The notes below the pieces were generated by a model. It made no database searches. It had not been told where the DNA came from and saw only the letters and a list, made by a program, of their open reading frames with translations. From assembly GCF_000226295.1 (NCBI RefSeq), contig NC_016024.1:1471501-1535500 (forward strand): a DNA stretch of 64,000 nt. The letters run 5' to 3'. Each line of letters begins with the position of its first letter. Position 1 is the stretch's first letter. This DNA is from Chloracidobacterium thermophilum B (GTDB lineage: Bacteria > Acidobacteriota > Blastocatellia > Chloracidobacteriales > Chloracidobacteriaceae). The position numbers and the translations under genes are program-made. Shown here one piece after another: positions 19,384 through 30,452 of the stretch.

Positions 19384-20759
19384 TCCCACGTTATGCCCTG
19401 CCCGAAATGACCGCCCTGTGGAGCGACGAACGGCGCTTTGCCACCTGGCTGGACGTTGAACTCGCCGTGTGTGAAGTCCAGGCCGAGCTGGGTCTCATCC
19501 CGGCCGAAGCCGCCGCCGACATTCGCGCCAGGGCACACTTTACCGTTGCGCGCATTGCCGAAATCGAGCAGACCACACGCCACGATGTCATTGCCTTCAC
19601 CACGGCGGTCGCCGAACAGATCGGCCCCGCCGCCCGCTACCTCCACTTCGGACTCACCTCATCGGATGTCGTGGATACCGCCAACGCCATCCTCATGCGC
19701 GACGCCTGCGACCTGCTCCTGCGCCGCCTCGACGCCCTCGCCGAAGCCCTCCGGGTGCGCGCCTGCGAACACAAGCACACCGTCATGATCGGACGCACCC
19801 ACGGCGTCCATGCCGAGCCAACGACCTTCGGCCTTGTCCTGGCGCTGTACTACGCTGACCTCCAGCGCAACCGCCGCCGGCTTCAGCAGGCGCGCCACAC
19901 CGTCGCCGTCGGCAAACTCTCCGGTGCCGTCGGCACCTTTGCCCACCTTGACCCGGAAGTGGAAGCCCGCGTCTGCGCCCGCCTCGGCCTGCGCCCGGAC
20001 CCAATCAGCACCCAGGTCATCCAGCGCGACCGCCACGCCGAACTCCTGCTGACGCTGGCCCTGATTGGCGCCGGACTGGAGAAGATCGCCCTCGAAATCC
20101 GCCACCTGCAACGGACGGAAGTCCGTGAAGTCCGTGAAGCCTTCGGGGCCGGCCAGAAAGGCTCCTCGGCTATGCCCCACAAGCGCAACCCCATCGTCTC
20201 CGAGCAACTCTGCGGGCTGGCGCGTGTGCTCCGCGCCAACGCCCAGGCCGCCCTCGAAAACATCGCCCTCTGGCACGAGCGTGACATTTCACACTCCAGC
20301 GTCGAGCGCATCATCCTGCCGGATAGCTGTATCCTGGCCGACTACATGCTGGCCAAAAGCACCGAACTCATCACCCATCTCGTCGTGGACGCCGAGCGCA
20401 TGCGCGCCAACCTCGACAGTCTGGGCGGCGTCACCTTCTCCGGCAGCCTCCTGCTGGCGCTCGTTCAGCGTGGACTGACACGGGAAGCCGCCTATGCCCT
20501 CGTGCAGCGCCTGGCGCTCCAGGCCTGGGACGAAGGCCGCGACTTCCTCACCCTGGCCAGCCAGGACGCCGAACTTCAGCAAAGACTCACACCAGATGAA
20601 CTCCGTCAGCAGTGTGACCTTGCCTGGCAACTCCGCCACGTGGATAAGCTTTTCCAGCGGGTCTTTGACGCCCCGACCGGCGAGGCGCTCCCGTTTGGGC
20701 AAACCCACCACCAGCCGGGAAGCCCCAGCGGAGTGGCTGGCAGGGCGGAACTTTTCTAA
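19380..20759 (+). CDS. purB: Adenylosuccinate lyase
   Basis: The 459-residue enzyme of purine synthesis converts SAICAR to AICAR and adenylosuccinate to AMP, releasing fumarate. The fumarase/aspartase superfamily signature [11 protein letters not shown] is present, as are [28 protein letters not shown] and [14 protein letters not shown] with its catalytic His. It starts at ATG 19380, overlapping the thioesterase stop by 4 bp (ATGA). Length and motifs agree with the bacterial class (Bacillus/Thermotoga-type). Other purine genes are not in this window. Confidence 0.96.
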   Translation: MIPRYALPEMTALWSDERRFATWLDVELAVCEVQAELGLIPAEAAADIRARAHFTVARIAEIEQTTRHDVIAFTTAVAEQIGPAARYLHFGLTSSDVVDTANAILMRDACDLLLRRLDALAEALRVRACEHKHTVMIGRTHGVHAEPTTFGLVLALYYADLQRNRRRLQQARHTVAVGKLSGAVGTFAHLDPEVEARVCARLGLRPDPISTQVIQRDRHAELLLTLALIGAGLEKIALEIRHLQRTEVREVREAFGAGQKGSSAMPHKRNPIVSEQLCGLARVLRANAQAALENIALWHERDISHSSVERIILPDSCILADYMLAKSTELITHLVVDAERMRANLDSLGGVTFSGSLLLALVQRGLTREAAYALVQRLALQAWDEGRDFLTLASQDAELQQRLTPDELRQQCDLAWQLRHVDKLFQRVFDAPTGEALPFGQTHHQPGSPSGVAGRAELF

Positions 20760-20912
20760 CCACATGTCGTTTCGACAAAGCGATGCTCGACCCGTACCGC
20801 GCCCGGCAAACCCAGTCCCGACCAGGGTTTCAATGACCAAACCGTGCCGTCAGGTGATGCCTTGCCGGGCAGACCGGAAAGATGCCGGACAGACGAAGGA
20901 GACATATCCCTT

Positions 20913-22454
<1,542 letters not shown>

Positions 22455-22496
22455 CCCGGTTCCGGCGTGGCTTGGCGTCCAGCTTCCTCCATCGCT

Positions 22497-22529
22497 CCGT
22501 GAGCGGCCCCTGGGCGGGTCCGCTCACGG
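22497..22529 (+). terminator. 10-bp inverted repeat after the DegQ-like gene
   Basis: CCGTGAGCGG (22497-22506) and CCGCTCACGG (22520-22529) pair perfectly around a 13-base loop, about 40 bp after the protease stop. There is no T-tract, so this is only a possible transcription stop. Confidence 0.4.
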
Positions 22530-22683
22530 AACCGGCCCCTGCAGCCCACGAACAGGCAGCCGGAAGAGGACTTGTCGCTCCCTGCCGGCCACACTACCCT
22601 AGCGGTTGGCTCCTGGGAGAACCACCCCCTCAGGCCGGTTTCTGTCAAGATACCGCCCAATTCCTGCCGTGAGGTGGCGGGCA

Positions 22684-22998
22684 ATGGCTTTTCGTTTCCG
22701 ACGACATGACCTGCTCTTCGTCGTGGTTGTCACGCTGGTTGTGGCCGGACTGGCCTACCTTTCCAGTCGGGGGAAACGGCCGCGCCCGGTCGCTGCCGCC
22801 TGCGACGTATCACGCCAGAAACCGGAACTGCCGGTACGCGAACGGCGCGGGCAGTGCCTGAGTTGTCACGATCCCCACCAGGGCGCAGCCGTCAACCACC
22901 GTCTTACGCCCACCCATCCACAAAAATGGCTCGATGAAAAATTTGCTTGCACGGGCTGCCACACCATCAGTAAACCCACAGTAGCCAGGATACCGTAG
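22684..22998 (+). CDS. Small membrane-anchored diheme c-type cytochrome
   Basis: The 104-residue protein has an N-terminal membrane helix (about 9-26, [18 protein letters not shown]) and two CxxCH haem-binding motifs: CLSCH (Cys58-His62) and CTGCH (Cys89-His93). Further His residues (about 65, 72, 78) could act as distal ligands. It is presumably periplasmic and carries electrons, but the partners are unknown. The size and motif spacing (31 residues) differ from standard mono- or tetraheme families. GAGGTGG precedes the ATG. The aldehyde dehydrogenase gene follows by 28 bp, so co-transcription is possible. Confidence 0.8.
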   Translation: MAFRFRRHDLLFVVVVTLVVAGLAYLSSRGKRPRPVAAACDVSRQKPELPVRERRGQCLSCHDPHQGAAVNHRLTPTHPQKWLDEKFACTGCHTISKPTVARIP

Positions 22999-23026
22999 TC
23001 CCAAGTCCTTTCAGCGAGGCATCCCT

Positions 23027-24565
23027 ATGTCCACACCGGCCAAGAAAACCGCCACCAATGCCAGAAAAAAAGCCACCGCTCCCCCCACCTATGCCAACTA
23101 CATCCAGGGCGCCTGGGTGCCTTCCAAAAACGGCGAAGTCTTTGCCAACCACAACCCGGCCGACACCCGCGACATCGTCGGCTACTTCCCCCACTCAACG
23201 GCGGAGGACATTGACGCCGCCGTCGCCGCTGCCGCTGAAGCCTATCCCCGCTGGCGGCTTGTTCCTCCGCCCAAACGTGCTGAGTACATTTTCCGGGTGG
23301 GCGAAATTCTCATCCGGGACAAGGAAGCCATCTCCCGCGACATGACCCGCGAAATGGGCAAGGTGCTCAAGGAAACCCGTGGCGACACCCAGGAAGCCAT
23401 AGACATGGCCTATTTCGTCGCCGGTGAAGGACGGCGGCTCTATGGGCAGACGACGACCTCCGAACTGGCCAACAAGTTTGCCATGACGGTTCGGGATGCC
23501 ATTGGCGTCTGCGGACTCATCACCCCGTGGAATTTCCCCATCGCCATCCCCTCGTGGAAAATTCTGCCGGCAATCCTGTGTGGCAACACCGTGGTCATCA
23601 AACCCGCCGAGGATACGCCGCTTTCGGTGTACCGCTTCGTCAAAGCCTTTGAAGAAGCCGGGCTGCCGCCGGGCGTTGTCAACCTCGTGACCGGCTACGG
23701 GGAAACCGCCGGCGCACCGCTCGTCACCCACCCGACCATCCGTCTCGTGTCCTTTACCGGCTCAACCCAGGTGGGGCGGCTCATCGCCACCCAGGCCGCC
23801 GACAAGGGCAAGAAGTGCAGCCTTGAAATGGGCGGGAAAAACGCCCTCATCGTCATGGACGACGCCAACCTCGAACTCGCCGTCGAAGGCGCGGTCTGGG
23901 GTGCTTTCGGAACGACAGGCCAGCGCTGCACGGCGGCCTCACGCCTTATCGTTCACAAGAAAGTCATCAAAAAGTTCACCCAGATGCTCGTCGAGCGTAC
24001 TCAGGCGCTGCGCGTCGGGCCGGGTCTCGACCCCGCCAATGAAGTCGGCCCTGTGATCAACCAGGACCAGCTCGAACGGGTGCTCCACTACATTGACATC
24101 GGGCAAACCCAGGACAAAGCCAAACTGCTCTGCGGCGGAAAGCGCCTCACCGAAGGCGACCTGGCCCACGGCTACTTCATCGCCCCGACCGTCTTCGGCG
24201 ACGTGGCCCCGCAGGCCGTCATCGCTCAGGAAGAAATCTTCGGCCCCGTGACAGCCATTATCCCCTGCCAGGACTTTGAAGAGGCCCTTGCCATTGCCAA
24301 CGGCGTCGGTTATGGCCTCTCAGCCTCGATCTACACCAGCGACATCAACCGTGCCTTCCATGCCATGCGCGATCTCGAAACCGGCATCTGCTACGTCAAC
24401 GCTCCAACCATCGGCGCGGAAGTGCACCTGCCGTTCGGCGGCGTCAAGGGCACCGGCAACGGCCACCGGGAAGGCGGCTTGCAGGCATTAGAGATTTTCT
24501 CGGAGTGGAAAACGCTCTACGTTGACTTCAGTGGACGGCTTCAGAAAGCCCAAATCACCGACTGA
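23027..24565 (+). CDS. NAD(P)+-dependent aldehyde dehydrogenase
   Basis: The 512-residue enzyme oxidises an aldehyde to the acid. The catalytic Cys301 ([12 protein letters not shown]), general-base Glu267 (SLEMGGKN), Rossmann segments ([27 protein letters not shown]) and EIFGPV are all present. An N-terminal Lys/Ala/Thr-rich extension of about 20 residues is unusual. The family matches the alpha-aminoadipic/succinate-semialdehyde-like class, but the substrate cannot be fixed. It stands between the diheme cytochrome and a dienelactone hydrolase. Confidence 0.93.
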   Translation: MSTPAKKTATNARKKATAPPTYANYIQGAWVPSKNGEVFANHNPADTRDIVGYFPHSTAEDIDAAVAAAAEAYPRWRLVPPPKRAEYIFRVGEILIRDKEAISRDMTREMGKVLKETRGDTQEAIDMAYFVAGEGRRLYGQTTTSELANKFAMTVRDAIGVCGLITPWNFPIAIPSWKILPAILCGNTVVIKPAEDTPLSVYRFVKAFEEAGLPPGVVNLVTGYGETAGAPLVTHPTIRLVSFTGSTQVGRLIATQAADKGKKCSLEMGGKNALIVMDDANLELAVEGAVWGAFGTTGQRCTAASRLIVHKKVIKKFTQMLVERTQALRVGPGLDPANEVGPVINQDQLERVLHYIDIGQTQDKAKLLCGGKRLTEGDLAHGYFIAPTVFGDVAPQAVIAQEEIFGPVTAIIPCQDFEEALAIANGVGYGLSASIYTSDINRAFHAMRDLETGICYVNAPTIGAEVHLPFGGVKGTGNGHREGGLQALEIFSEWKTLYVDFSGRLQKAQITD

Positions 24566-24667
24566 ACCCCGCGCAGGGGGAGCCCGCTTCCTGACCCGGA
24601 AAGCCTCCGGCCGGATGCCACCGCGTGGCCCCCTCCGCTGGTTATTCCCGACACGGAGGAATCTCCC

Positions 24668-25348
24668 ATGGCTGGACAACGTACTGCACTCACCGCACAC
24701 AACCTCAGCGTACCGGGCTATCTGAGCCTCCCGACGGCGCCTGGCCCGGGCGTCATCGTTCTGCAGGAATGGTGGGGTCTCGTCCCACACATCGAATCCG
24801 TTGCCGACCGGTTGGCCGAAGCTGGCTATACGGCGTTTGCTCCCGACCTCTACCAGGGGCAATCCACAACCTCCCCCGACGAAGCCGGCAAGCTCATGAT
24901 GGCGCTCAACATTGCCCAGACCGCCGAACAGTTGCGCGCCGTCGTCCAGGCGCTGCGCGAACACCCTTCCACCCAGGGCCACCCCAAAGTCGGCATCATC
25001 GGTTTCTGCATGGGCGGCCAGTTGGCCCTCTATGCGGCCTGCGAAAACCCGGACATCGGTGCCTGTGTGGACTTCTATGGCATCCACCCCAACGTCAAAC
25101 CCAACTTCGCCAATCTGTCCGCACCGGTGCTGGGCATCTTTGCCGAGAAAGACGCCTTCGTCACCCCAGAAGCTGTGGCGGCCCTGCGGCAGGAACTCGA
25201 CCGATACGGAAAGACCTACGACTTCGAGACCTATCCCGGCACTGACCATGCGTTCTTCAACGATACACGCCCCGAAGTCTATCACCCCGATGCCGCCTAT
25301 GACGCCTGGGACCGCGTCCTGCGCTTCTTCAAAGCCCACCTGCCATAG
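24668..25348 (+). CDS. Dienelactone hydrolase family protein
   Basis: The 226-residue alpha/beta hydrolase has nucleophile Cys114 in GFCMGGQLAL, the acid in FAEKDAFVTPEA and the His in GTDHAFFND, the Cys-Asp-His triad of carboxymethylenebutenolidase-like enzymes. Family members cleave lactones or related esters; no chlorocatechol genes are nearby, so the physiological substrate is unknown. GGAGGA lies 6-8 bp before the ATG. The ssb gene follows after 29 bp. Confidence 0.9.
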   Translation: MAGQRTALTAHNLSVPGYLSLPTAPGPGVIVLQEWWGLVPHIESVADRLAEAGYTAFAPDLYQGQSTTSPDEAGKLMMALNIAQTAEQLRAVVQALREHPSTQGHPKVGIIGFCMGGQLALYAACENPDIGACVDFYGIHPNVKPNFANLSAPVLGIFAEKDAFVTPEAVAALRQELDRYGKTYDFETYPGTDHAFFNDTRPEVYHPDAAYDAWDRVLRFFKAHLP

Positions 25349-25377
25349 CCTTCCAACCACAAGGACAGAAGCCCGCC

Positions 25378-25809
25378 ATGTCATTCAACAAAATCATCAT
25401 TTACGGCCACCTCGGACGTGACCCCGAAATCCGCTACACCCCACAGGGCATTCCTGTCTGCACCTTTTCCGTTGCCACCAGCGAGCGTAAAAAAGGGCAG
25501 GGGGACAGTGAACCGACGGAAACCACAACCTGGTTCCGCGTCACAGCCTGGCGCAATCTGGCGGAAACGGCCAGCAAGTATCTCAAAAAAGGCAGTCCGG
25601 TCTATATCGAAGGCCGACTCAGCGCTCGTGAGTGGACGGACAACGAGGGGACCAAGCGGACCTCGCTTGAAGTTACGGCCACGGAACTGCACCTGATGGG
25701 CAGCCGGAGCAGTGGTGAAGAATCCGGTGAGGTCGAATCGGAAGCGGCTGTCAAAATGGACAAAGATACTCCGCAAAAGCCTGCTGAGGACGATGCGGTG
25801 CCCTTCTGA
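25378..25809 (+). CDS. ssb: Single-stranded DNA-binding protein
   Basis: The 143-residue protein has one OB fold (FNKIIIYGHLGRDPEIRYTPQG, VASERKK-like strand, RVTAWRNLAE) and an acidic tail ending DDAVPF, the SSB-Ct tip that recruits repair and replication proteins. It binds ssDNA as a tetramer in most bacteria. The SSB is not next to rpsF/rpsR as in many genomes, so this may be a second copy or a relocated gene. It stops 12 bp before the next gene's GTG. Confidence 0.95.
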   Translation: MSFNKIIIYGHLGRDPEIRYTPQGIPVCTFSVATSERKKGQGDSEPTETTTWFRVTAWRNLAETASKYLKKGSPVYIEGRLSAREWTDNEGTKRTSLEVTATELHLMGSRSSGEESGEVESEAAVKMDKDTPQKPAEDDAVPF

Positions 25810-25821
25810 CCGGACGAAGCT

Positions 25822-27636
25822 GTGATGCCGGACGACACCCCGCGTCCCTCCCGGCTTGACGCGGCGTACCTGGCGCTGGCCTGTGGCATTGCCTTTTTTT
25901 GGCAGCTTGGCAACCTGGGTCTGGTGGGGCCCGACGAGCCGCGCTATGCCCAAGTGGCGCGCGAGATGTGGCAGCGTGGCGACTGGCTGACGCCCACCCT
26001 GGGCGGTGCCACCTGGTTTGAAAAACCGGCCCTGCTGTACTGGCTCATGGGCCTCAGCTTTCAGCTCGTGGGCTTCAACGAGTGGGGCGCCCGCCTCCCT
26101 TCAGCCGTGGCCGCCACCCTCACGGTGCTGCTGCTCGGGACGCTCCGCCCGCCCCTGGGGCCAGCGGCGGCACTGATGACAGCCACCAGCCCCATGATGC
26201 TCGCCTTCGCGCGCGCAGCCACCTTTGAAGCCCTTCTCACACTTGCAGTTACAACTGCAACACTCGCATTTCACCTAAGCTTTGAAGCCGCCCGTCAGGC
26301 GCGCCTGACACAGGCCCGCCTCATCCTTTACCTGTTCTATGTGGCACTCGGCAGCGGCCTGCTCGCCAAAGGACTCGTGGGCCTGGTTTTGCCGCTCGGC
26401 AGCCTGCTGTTCTACCTGTTGCTCACGCCGGACCTGCGGCGGGAGCCGTGGAAAGCCCTGCGCCACCTGCGCCCGCTGACGGGCAGCCTGCTGGTGCTGG
26501 CCGTCGCCGGTCTCTGGTACATCCCGGTCATCGTCCAGCACGGCTGGCCCTTCATCGAGGAATTCTTCATTGCCCACCACTTCCAGCGGTTCACCTCAAA
26601 CCGCTTTCACCATCCCGGCCCGGTGTACTACTACCTGCCTATCCTGCTGGCCGGACTGCTCCCCTGGAGCCTCTGGCTGATCGCCGGACTCTACCGCGCC
26701 GTGCAGCCGGCAAACCCTGTGGCCACGGGGCACGAAAACTCACAAAATACTTCTACTGACGACGCCAAATCACTTATCCGTCTTGCTTTGTGTGGATTCG
26801 TCACCCCCCTGCTTTTCTTCAGCTTCTCCGGCTCCAAGCTGCCCGGCTACATCCTCCCGGCTGTCCCTTTTGCCGCTCTGCTTGCGGCCCACAGCCTGTA
26901 CTGCCTGTCCGGGCGTCAGCACCTGTTCTGGCTGTGCCTGGCCTCGCTCGGCCAGCTCGGCCTTTATACCGGACTTCAGCTTGCAACTCACAAAATCTCA
27001 CCGGAAAAGGTTTTGTCTGGCAGGGAATTCTTCCTGGGCGGGCTGCTCGTGACCGTTCTCGGCCTCGGCGCCCTCCACGCCCGCCGGCGAATGTCGGGAC
27101 TGTTCCGGCTGGCCCTTGTCCAGCTCGGTCTCGTCCTGTGGTTGACGGCCCAGTTCCCCGTTCTCGAACCGCAGTTTTCAACCAAACCTCTGACGGCCAT
27201 CATCGCCCGCCAGGCACAGCCGGCGGAACTCGTGGTCTTTTTTCGCTGCCGGGAATATGCACCGGTGTTCTACAACCCGGACCATACCACCTGCTGCGAC
27301 GCCGCCCGTGAACCAAACCAGATTTCCGACCCGGCGACCATCGCCGCCACTGTCGCCCGGCGCGGCACCCTGCTGGTCATCTTCCCGCAGCGGGAACGTT
27401 CTACCCTGGAAGCCGAAATGTGGACGCTGCATCTGCTCGGTACGTCCGGGCGCTTTGCCCTGGCGCGCCTGACAGCCACCGCGCCGCCCGACCAGCCCGA
27501 TTCACCCGAGACGGGAGAAGTCCGTCACCACGGACTTGTCTCCCAGCACGACATTGTGCAGGACGCTGTTGGAGCCGACATGCACCCCACGCCCCAGAAC
27601 CGACGACTGGACGACGGCCCCCTCGGCAATCCGTGA
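25822..27636 (+). CDS. Polytopic glycosyltransferase (GT39/GT83, ArnT-like)
   Basis: The 604-residue membrane protein begins with a membrane helix and the catalytic-loop motif GPDEPRYAQVAREM, whose Asp-Glu is characteristic of ArnT/PMT-type transferases. These move a sugar from a polyprenyl phosphate to lipid A or a protein on the periplasmic side. About ten or more hydrophobic segments are visible to about 450, then a soluble domain. The start is GTG 25822 or ATG 25825. The last 45 codons (27502-27636) overlap, antisense, the 3' end of the convergent pyrophosphorylase gene; they may be dispensable read-on. Confidence 0.85.
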   Translation: MMPDDTPRPSRLDAAYLALACGIAFFWQLGNLGLVGPDEPRYAQVAREMWQRGDWLTPTLGGATWFEKPALLYWLMGLSFQLVGFNEWGARLPSAVAATLTVLLLGTLRPPLGPAAALMTATSPMMLAFARAATFEALLTLAVTTATLAFHLSFEAARQARLTQARLILYLFYVALGSGLLAKGLVGLVLPLGSLLFYLLLTPDLRREPWKALRHLRPLTGSLLVLAVAGLWYIPVIVQHGWPFIEEFFIAHHFQRFTSNRFHHPGPVYYYLPILLAGLLPWSLWLIAGLYRAVQPANPVATGHENSQNTSTDDAKSLIRLALCGFVTPLLFFSFSGSKLPGYILPAVPFAALLAAHSLYCLSGRQHLFWLCLASLGQLGLYTGLQLATHKISPEKVLSGREFFLGGLLVTVLGLGALHARRRMSGLFRLALVQLGLVLWLTAQFPVLEPQFSTKPLTAIIARQAQPAELVVFFRCREYAPVFYNPDHTTCCDAAREPNQISDPATIAATVARRGTLLVIFPQRERSTLEAEMWTLHLLGTSGRFALARLTATAPPDQPDSPETGEVRHHGLVSQHDIVQDAVGADMHPTPQNRRLDDGPLGNP

Positions 27637-28518
27637 GCCAGCCAGCACCACGCTGTCCACCACGTGAACCCCATCCTCCAGGTAGCAGTTGGCGCCGATG
27701 ACCGACCGGATGACCGACACGCCTCCCTTGAGGGTGACTTCGGGCGCAATCACCGAACCGCCATCGGTCAGCGCCGGGGAGGACTCCGGCGGATAGCGCC
27801 GCAGCTTTCCCTGCAACACATCCGTATTGGCCTGGCGGTAGCGCTCCGGCGTACCGATGTCGAGCCAGTAAGCATCGGTGATGTCGCCATACAAGGGCAG
27901 CCCCGAAGCCAGCAGACGGGGAAAGAGATCGTACTCGAACGAATACTCACAGCCCTCCGGGATAAGGTCGAGCACTTCTGGTTCGAGCAGGTAAATTCCG
28001 GCATTGATGGAAGTAGCCGTCGTGACGCCAAGCGCCGGCTTTTCATAAAACTGCCGAATCCGCCCCTCAGCATCCAGTTCGACAACGCCATAGGCCCGCG
28101 TGTCGGCCACATTGACGAGCACCAGCGTGGCCGCCGCCCGGCGCATCTGATGGCGCTGCAAAACCGGGCGCAGGTCAATGTCCGTCAGAATGTCCCCGTT
28201 GAGCACGATGAGCGTTCCCGTCACCCGCGACCGGACATGACGCATGGCACCGGCGGTTCCCAACGGCTGGCGTTCCACCACCGGCGAAACCACCAGCCCC
28301 CCCAGTGCTTCATGGCTGAGGGCTTCCTCAATCTTGCGCGGCTGGTACGACAGACTCAGCAACACTTCCATCTTCCCTGTGACATCCAGGGGACGAAGCA
28401 GATCAAGCTGGTAGTAAATGAAAGGCCGGTTGGCAATCGGCACGATAGGCTTCGGCGTATGGAGGGTGAGCGGGCGCAGGCGTGTTCCCTTGCCCCCGGC
28501 CAGGATGAGCGTTTGCAT
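27502..28518 (-). CDS. Sugar-1-phosphate nucleotidylyltransferase with left-handed beta-helix tail
   Basis: The 338-residue protein has the nucleotide-binding signature LILAGGKGTRLRPLT, then LNGDIL (metal Asp) and YEKPALG. The hexapeptide-like repeats at the C-terminus (VIAPEVTLKGGVSVIRSVIGANCYL) make a beta-helix. The best match is the mannose-1-phosphate guanylyltransferase / glucose-1-phosphate thymidylyltransferase group; the sugar is not decided by motif. It makes activated sugar for glycan or LPS. It is convergent with the GT39 gene and overlaps it by 135 bp. Confidence 0.9.
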   Translation of the reverse strand: MQTLILAGGKGTRLRPLTLHTPKPIVPIANRPFIYYQLDLLRPLDVTGKMEVLLSLSYQPRKIEEALSHEALGGLVVSPVVERQPLGTAGAMRHVRSRVTGTLIVLNGDILTDIDLRPVLQRHQMRRAAATLVLVNVADTRAYGVVELDAEGRIRQFYEKPALGVTTATSINAGIYLLEPEVLDLIPEGCEYSFEYDLFPRLLASGLPLYGDITDAYWLDIGTPERYRQANTDVLQGKLRRYPPESSPALTDGGSVIAPEVTLKGGVSVIRSVIGANCYLEDGVHVVDSVVLAGSRIAEGAVVQSSVLGRGVHVGSNSVLHNVVLGDKSVVTDFSRLG

Positions 28519-28618
28519 TGGTTTCCTTCCCTGTAAGAATCAAATTGTGGACGCCACACCCAACAGAGTACATTACCCATGCGTCCACCGAATCACCAGA
28601 GATGTGACGAGGCCCGCT

Positions 28619-28729
28619 ATGTGGAACGTCGTTGGTCAAATCATCTCCGTGCTTTGCTTTTTCATCCTGACGGTCGGCACCCTGTTTGGTATCGTCTATG
28701 TGTCTCACCTGCTGTCACGCGGGCAGTAA
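28619..28729 (+). CDS. Small single-pass membrane protein (36 residues)
   Basis: The open frame encodes 36 residues, of which about 24 (VVGQIISVLCFFILTVGTLF) form one membrane helix, followed by VYVSHLLSRGQ. The start is ATG 28619, with GACGAGG 7 bp upstream as a possible ribosome binding site. It sits divergent from the pyrophosphorylase gene and convergent with xerD. No family is recognised. The strong hydrophobic bias and short positively ended tail argue for a real gene, but this is not proven. Confidence 0.45.
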   Translation: MWNVVGQIISVLCFFILTVGTLFGIVYVSHLLSRGQ

Positions 28730-28756
28730 CCATCGCCTGACCGACCTCACCTGAAG

Positions 28757-28858
28757 CCAGGGGGAGTGCAAGATGCCGCCCACAGTGAGCCGCAGGGCAA
28801 CTGTGCCAGGCCCTGGCTCCCCCCTGACCACTGGCGGAAATCGTGCGGCATCCTGTGC
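28757..28858. other. Possible structured RNA element between small ORF and xerD
   Basis: CCAGGGGGAG (28757-28766) can pair with CTCCCCCC-TG (28817-28826) and GATGCCGC (28772-28779) with GCGGCATC (28845-28852). The two pairings interleave, giving a pseudoknot-like topology. Inside, CACAGT (28781-28786) pairs with ACTGTG (28800-28805). No known riboswitch or ncRNA core is recognised. It may be a terminator region or a chance fold. Confidence 0.25.
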
Positions 28859-28870
28859 CGGAGACAAACC

Positions 28871-29752
28871 TCAGTGTCGTGGGTGACACTTCCGATAGGT
28901 CTCACGGAGATGCTCTGCCGTGACGTGGGTGTAGATTTGGGTCGTCGTCAAGTCGGCATGCCCAAGCAACATCTGTACTGAACGCAGGTCAGCCCCACGC
29001 TCAAGCAGGTGGGTCGCAAAGGTGTGCCGAATCATGTGCGGAGTCACCGTTCCAAGGCCGGCCCGCTGCCCGTACTCCGAGACCATCTTCCAGCAGAGCT
29101 GGCGCGTCATCGGTTTGCCCCGCGCCGTAATGAAAAGGTACGGGCTGTCCGTCCCAGACTGTCGTGCGGTACGGAAGTGCAGGTAATGCGTCAGAGCCGC
29201 CAACGCCGAACGCCCAATCGGCACCTGGCGTTCCTTGCTCCCTTTTCCCAGACAGACCAGATAGCCGGCATCGCGGTTGACATCCCCCAGCTTGAGACTG
29301 CACAGCTCCGACACCCGCAGGCCCGTGGCATAGAGCAGCTCCAGCATCGCCCGGTCACGCGCGCCCGCTTCAGTCGTGATGTCGGCCTGCTGAAGCAGTC
29401 GCTCAACTTCCTCCGGGGTCAGAAACTTGGGCAACGTCTGCCAACTGCGGGGTGGTACAAGTGAGACAGTCGGATCGGTGCGCCGGTGCCCGTCAAGCAC
29501 CAGAAACTTGTACAGATTGCGCACCACCACCACCGCCCGCTCAACGGAACGGGCATCCAGACCGCTTTTGAACAGGGATTCGACAAAGGCGGTGATGTCA
29601 CTCCGCTCCAGTGCCAGCACATCCTTTTGCCGGGCAGCGGCAAAGTGCGTCAGTTTGGCCAAATCCCGCCGGTAGGCTTCGAGTGTGTTGGCTGACAGGC
29701 CGCGTTCAACCCGCAGGTAGTCCAAAAACTCCTTGATGATGTCCCGCGCCAT
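28871..29752 (-). CDS. xerD: Tyrosine recombinase XerD-like
   Basis: The 293-residue recombinase has an N-terminal SAM-like domain (about 4-85) and a catalytic domain with Arg146 (ATGLRVSEL), Lys173 (GKGSKER), His239 and Arg242 (HMIRHTFATHLL), His265 (LGHADLTTT) and Tyr274 (IYTHV). The complete active site and length of about 300 match XerC/XerD, which resolve chromosome dimers at dif with FtsK. I chose XerD over XerC on the HxxRHTFATHLLERGAD pattern; the distinction is not firm. No dif site is recognised nearby. Confidence 0.9.
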   Translation of the reverse strand: MARDIIKEFLDYLRVERGLSANTLEAYRRDLAKLTHFAAARQKDVLALERSDITAFVESLFKSGLDARSVERAVVVVRNLYKFLVLDGHRRTDPTVSLVPPRSWQTLPKFLTPEEVERLLQQADITTEAGARDRAMLELLYATGLRVSELCSLKLGDVNRDAGYLVCLGKGSKERQVPIGRSALAALTHYLHFRTARQSGTDSPYLFITARGKPMTRQLCWKMVSEYGQRAGLGTVTPHMIRHTFATHLLERGADLRSVQMLLGHADLTTTQIYTHVTAEHLRETYRKCHPRH

Positions 29753-29891
29753 GGCGGCTTCTCCTCCCCAGTCACCGCCAGGAGACAGTTGCTCCCAGTG
29801 GTGAGTTGCGATTTACTCCTCCAACGGAAACCCACAGCCGCGCGTCTCCGGCGACGGCTTAGGCTGGTTTACGCCTCTGACCCCGTTGTTT

Positions 29892-30434
29892 ATGAAGATT
29901 GAAAATCACACGACCTACAAGCTCAAACTCAACCTGGAAGAGGTCGTCCAGAAGACCTTTGCGGCGTTGCCCCGCAACCATACCCTTGGCATTACCCGCG
30001 TGGTTTTCGTGGACCGCATCCAGGACCGGAATATACCGGCTGACAAGCGCGACAAGCTGCCGCTCCTCTACCACCCGAAAACCCCGGTTTCAGGTGCCTG
30101 GTTTGAAATTGCCCTGGCTCCGCTGCTTGAACACGAAGGCTGGTGGCGACGCCTGGTGGCGCGTCGTACCTTGCACGCCAACCTGACCCACACCCTTCTG
30201 GCGCTGATGGGGCAGCACTACCATTTCAACTTTTCCCACGGCAAGAAAAAAACCGATTACGAACCCGCCATTCGGGACTACATCCGCAAGGGTCTCGAAG
30301 CCCTCCGGGAACAGGACACGAGCTTTCGCATGCGTCTGATGCGCCCGCTCATTCCCTACCTCGACCGTTTTGCCCGCTGGCTGGCCAAACAGCAGCGCAA
30401 GGCACTTCAGGCCAAAGCCAAACAGGCCAAGTAA
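29892..30434 (+). CDS. Conserved-looking hypothetical protein
   Basis: The 180-residue protein starts MKIENHTTYKLKLNLEEVV. It has mixed alpha/beta character, a Trp-rich centre (LLEHEGWWRRLVARRTLHANL) and a basic, helical C-terminus (WLAKQQRKALQAKAKQAK). The start is ATG 29892; an in-frame TTG at 29886 would add two residues. It is divergent from xerD and convergent with parB. I do not recognise a family. The basic tail could bind nucleic acid or acidic partners, which is inference. Confidence 0.6.
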   Translation: MKIENHTTYKLKLNLEEVVQKTFAALPRNHTLGITRVVFVDRIQDRNIPADKRDKLPLLYHPKTPVSGAWFEIALAPLLEHEGWWRRLVARRTLHANLTHTLLALMGQHYHFNFSHGKKKTDYEPAIRDYIRKGLEALREQDTSFRMRLMRPLIPYLDRFARWLAKQQRKALQAKAKQAK

Positions 30435-30452
30435 AGCCCCTCGAACAGCCGG

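Noticed and set aside
28757-28858. Signal-recognition RNA or cobalamin riboswitch in the structured region.
   Set aside because: The conserved cores (GGTCAGG..GGAAG..CAGCC and the B12 box) are absent on both strands.
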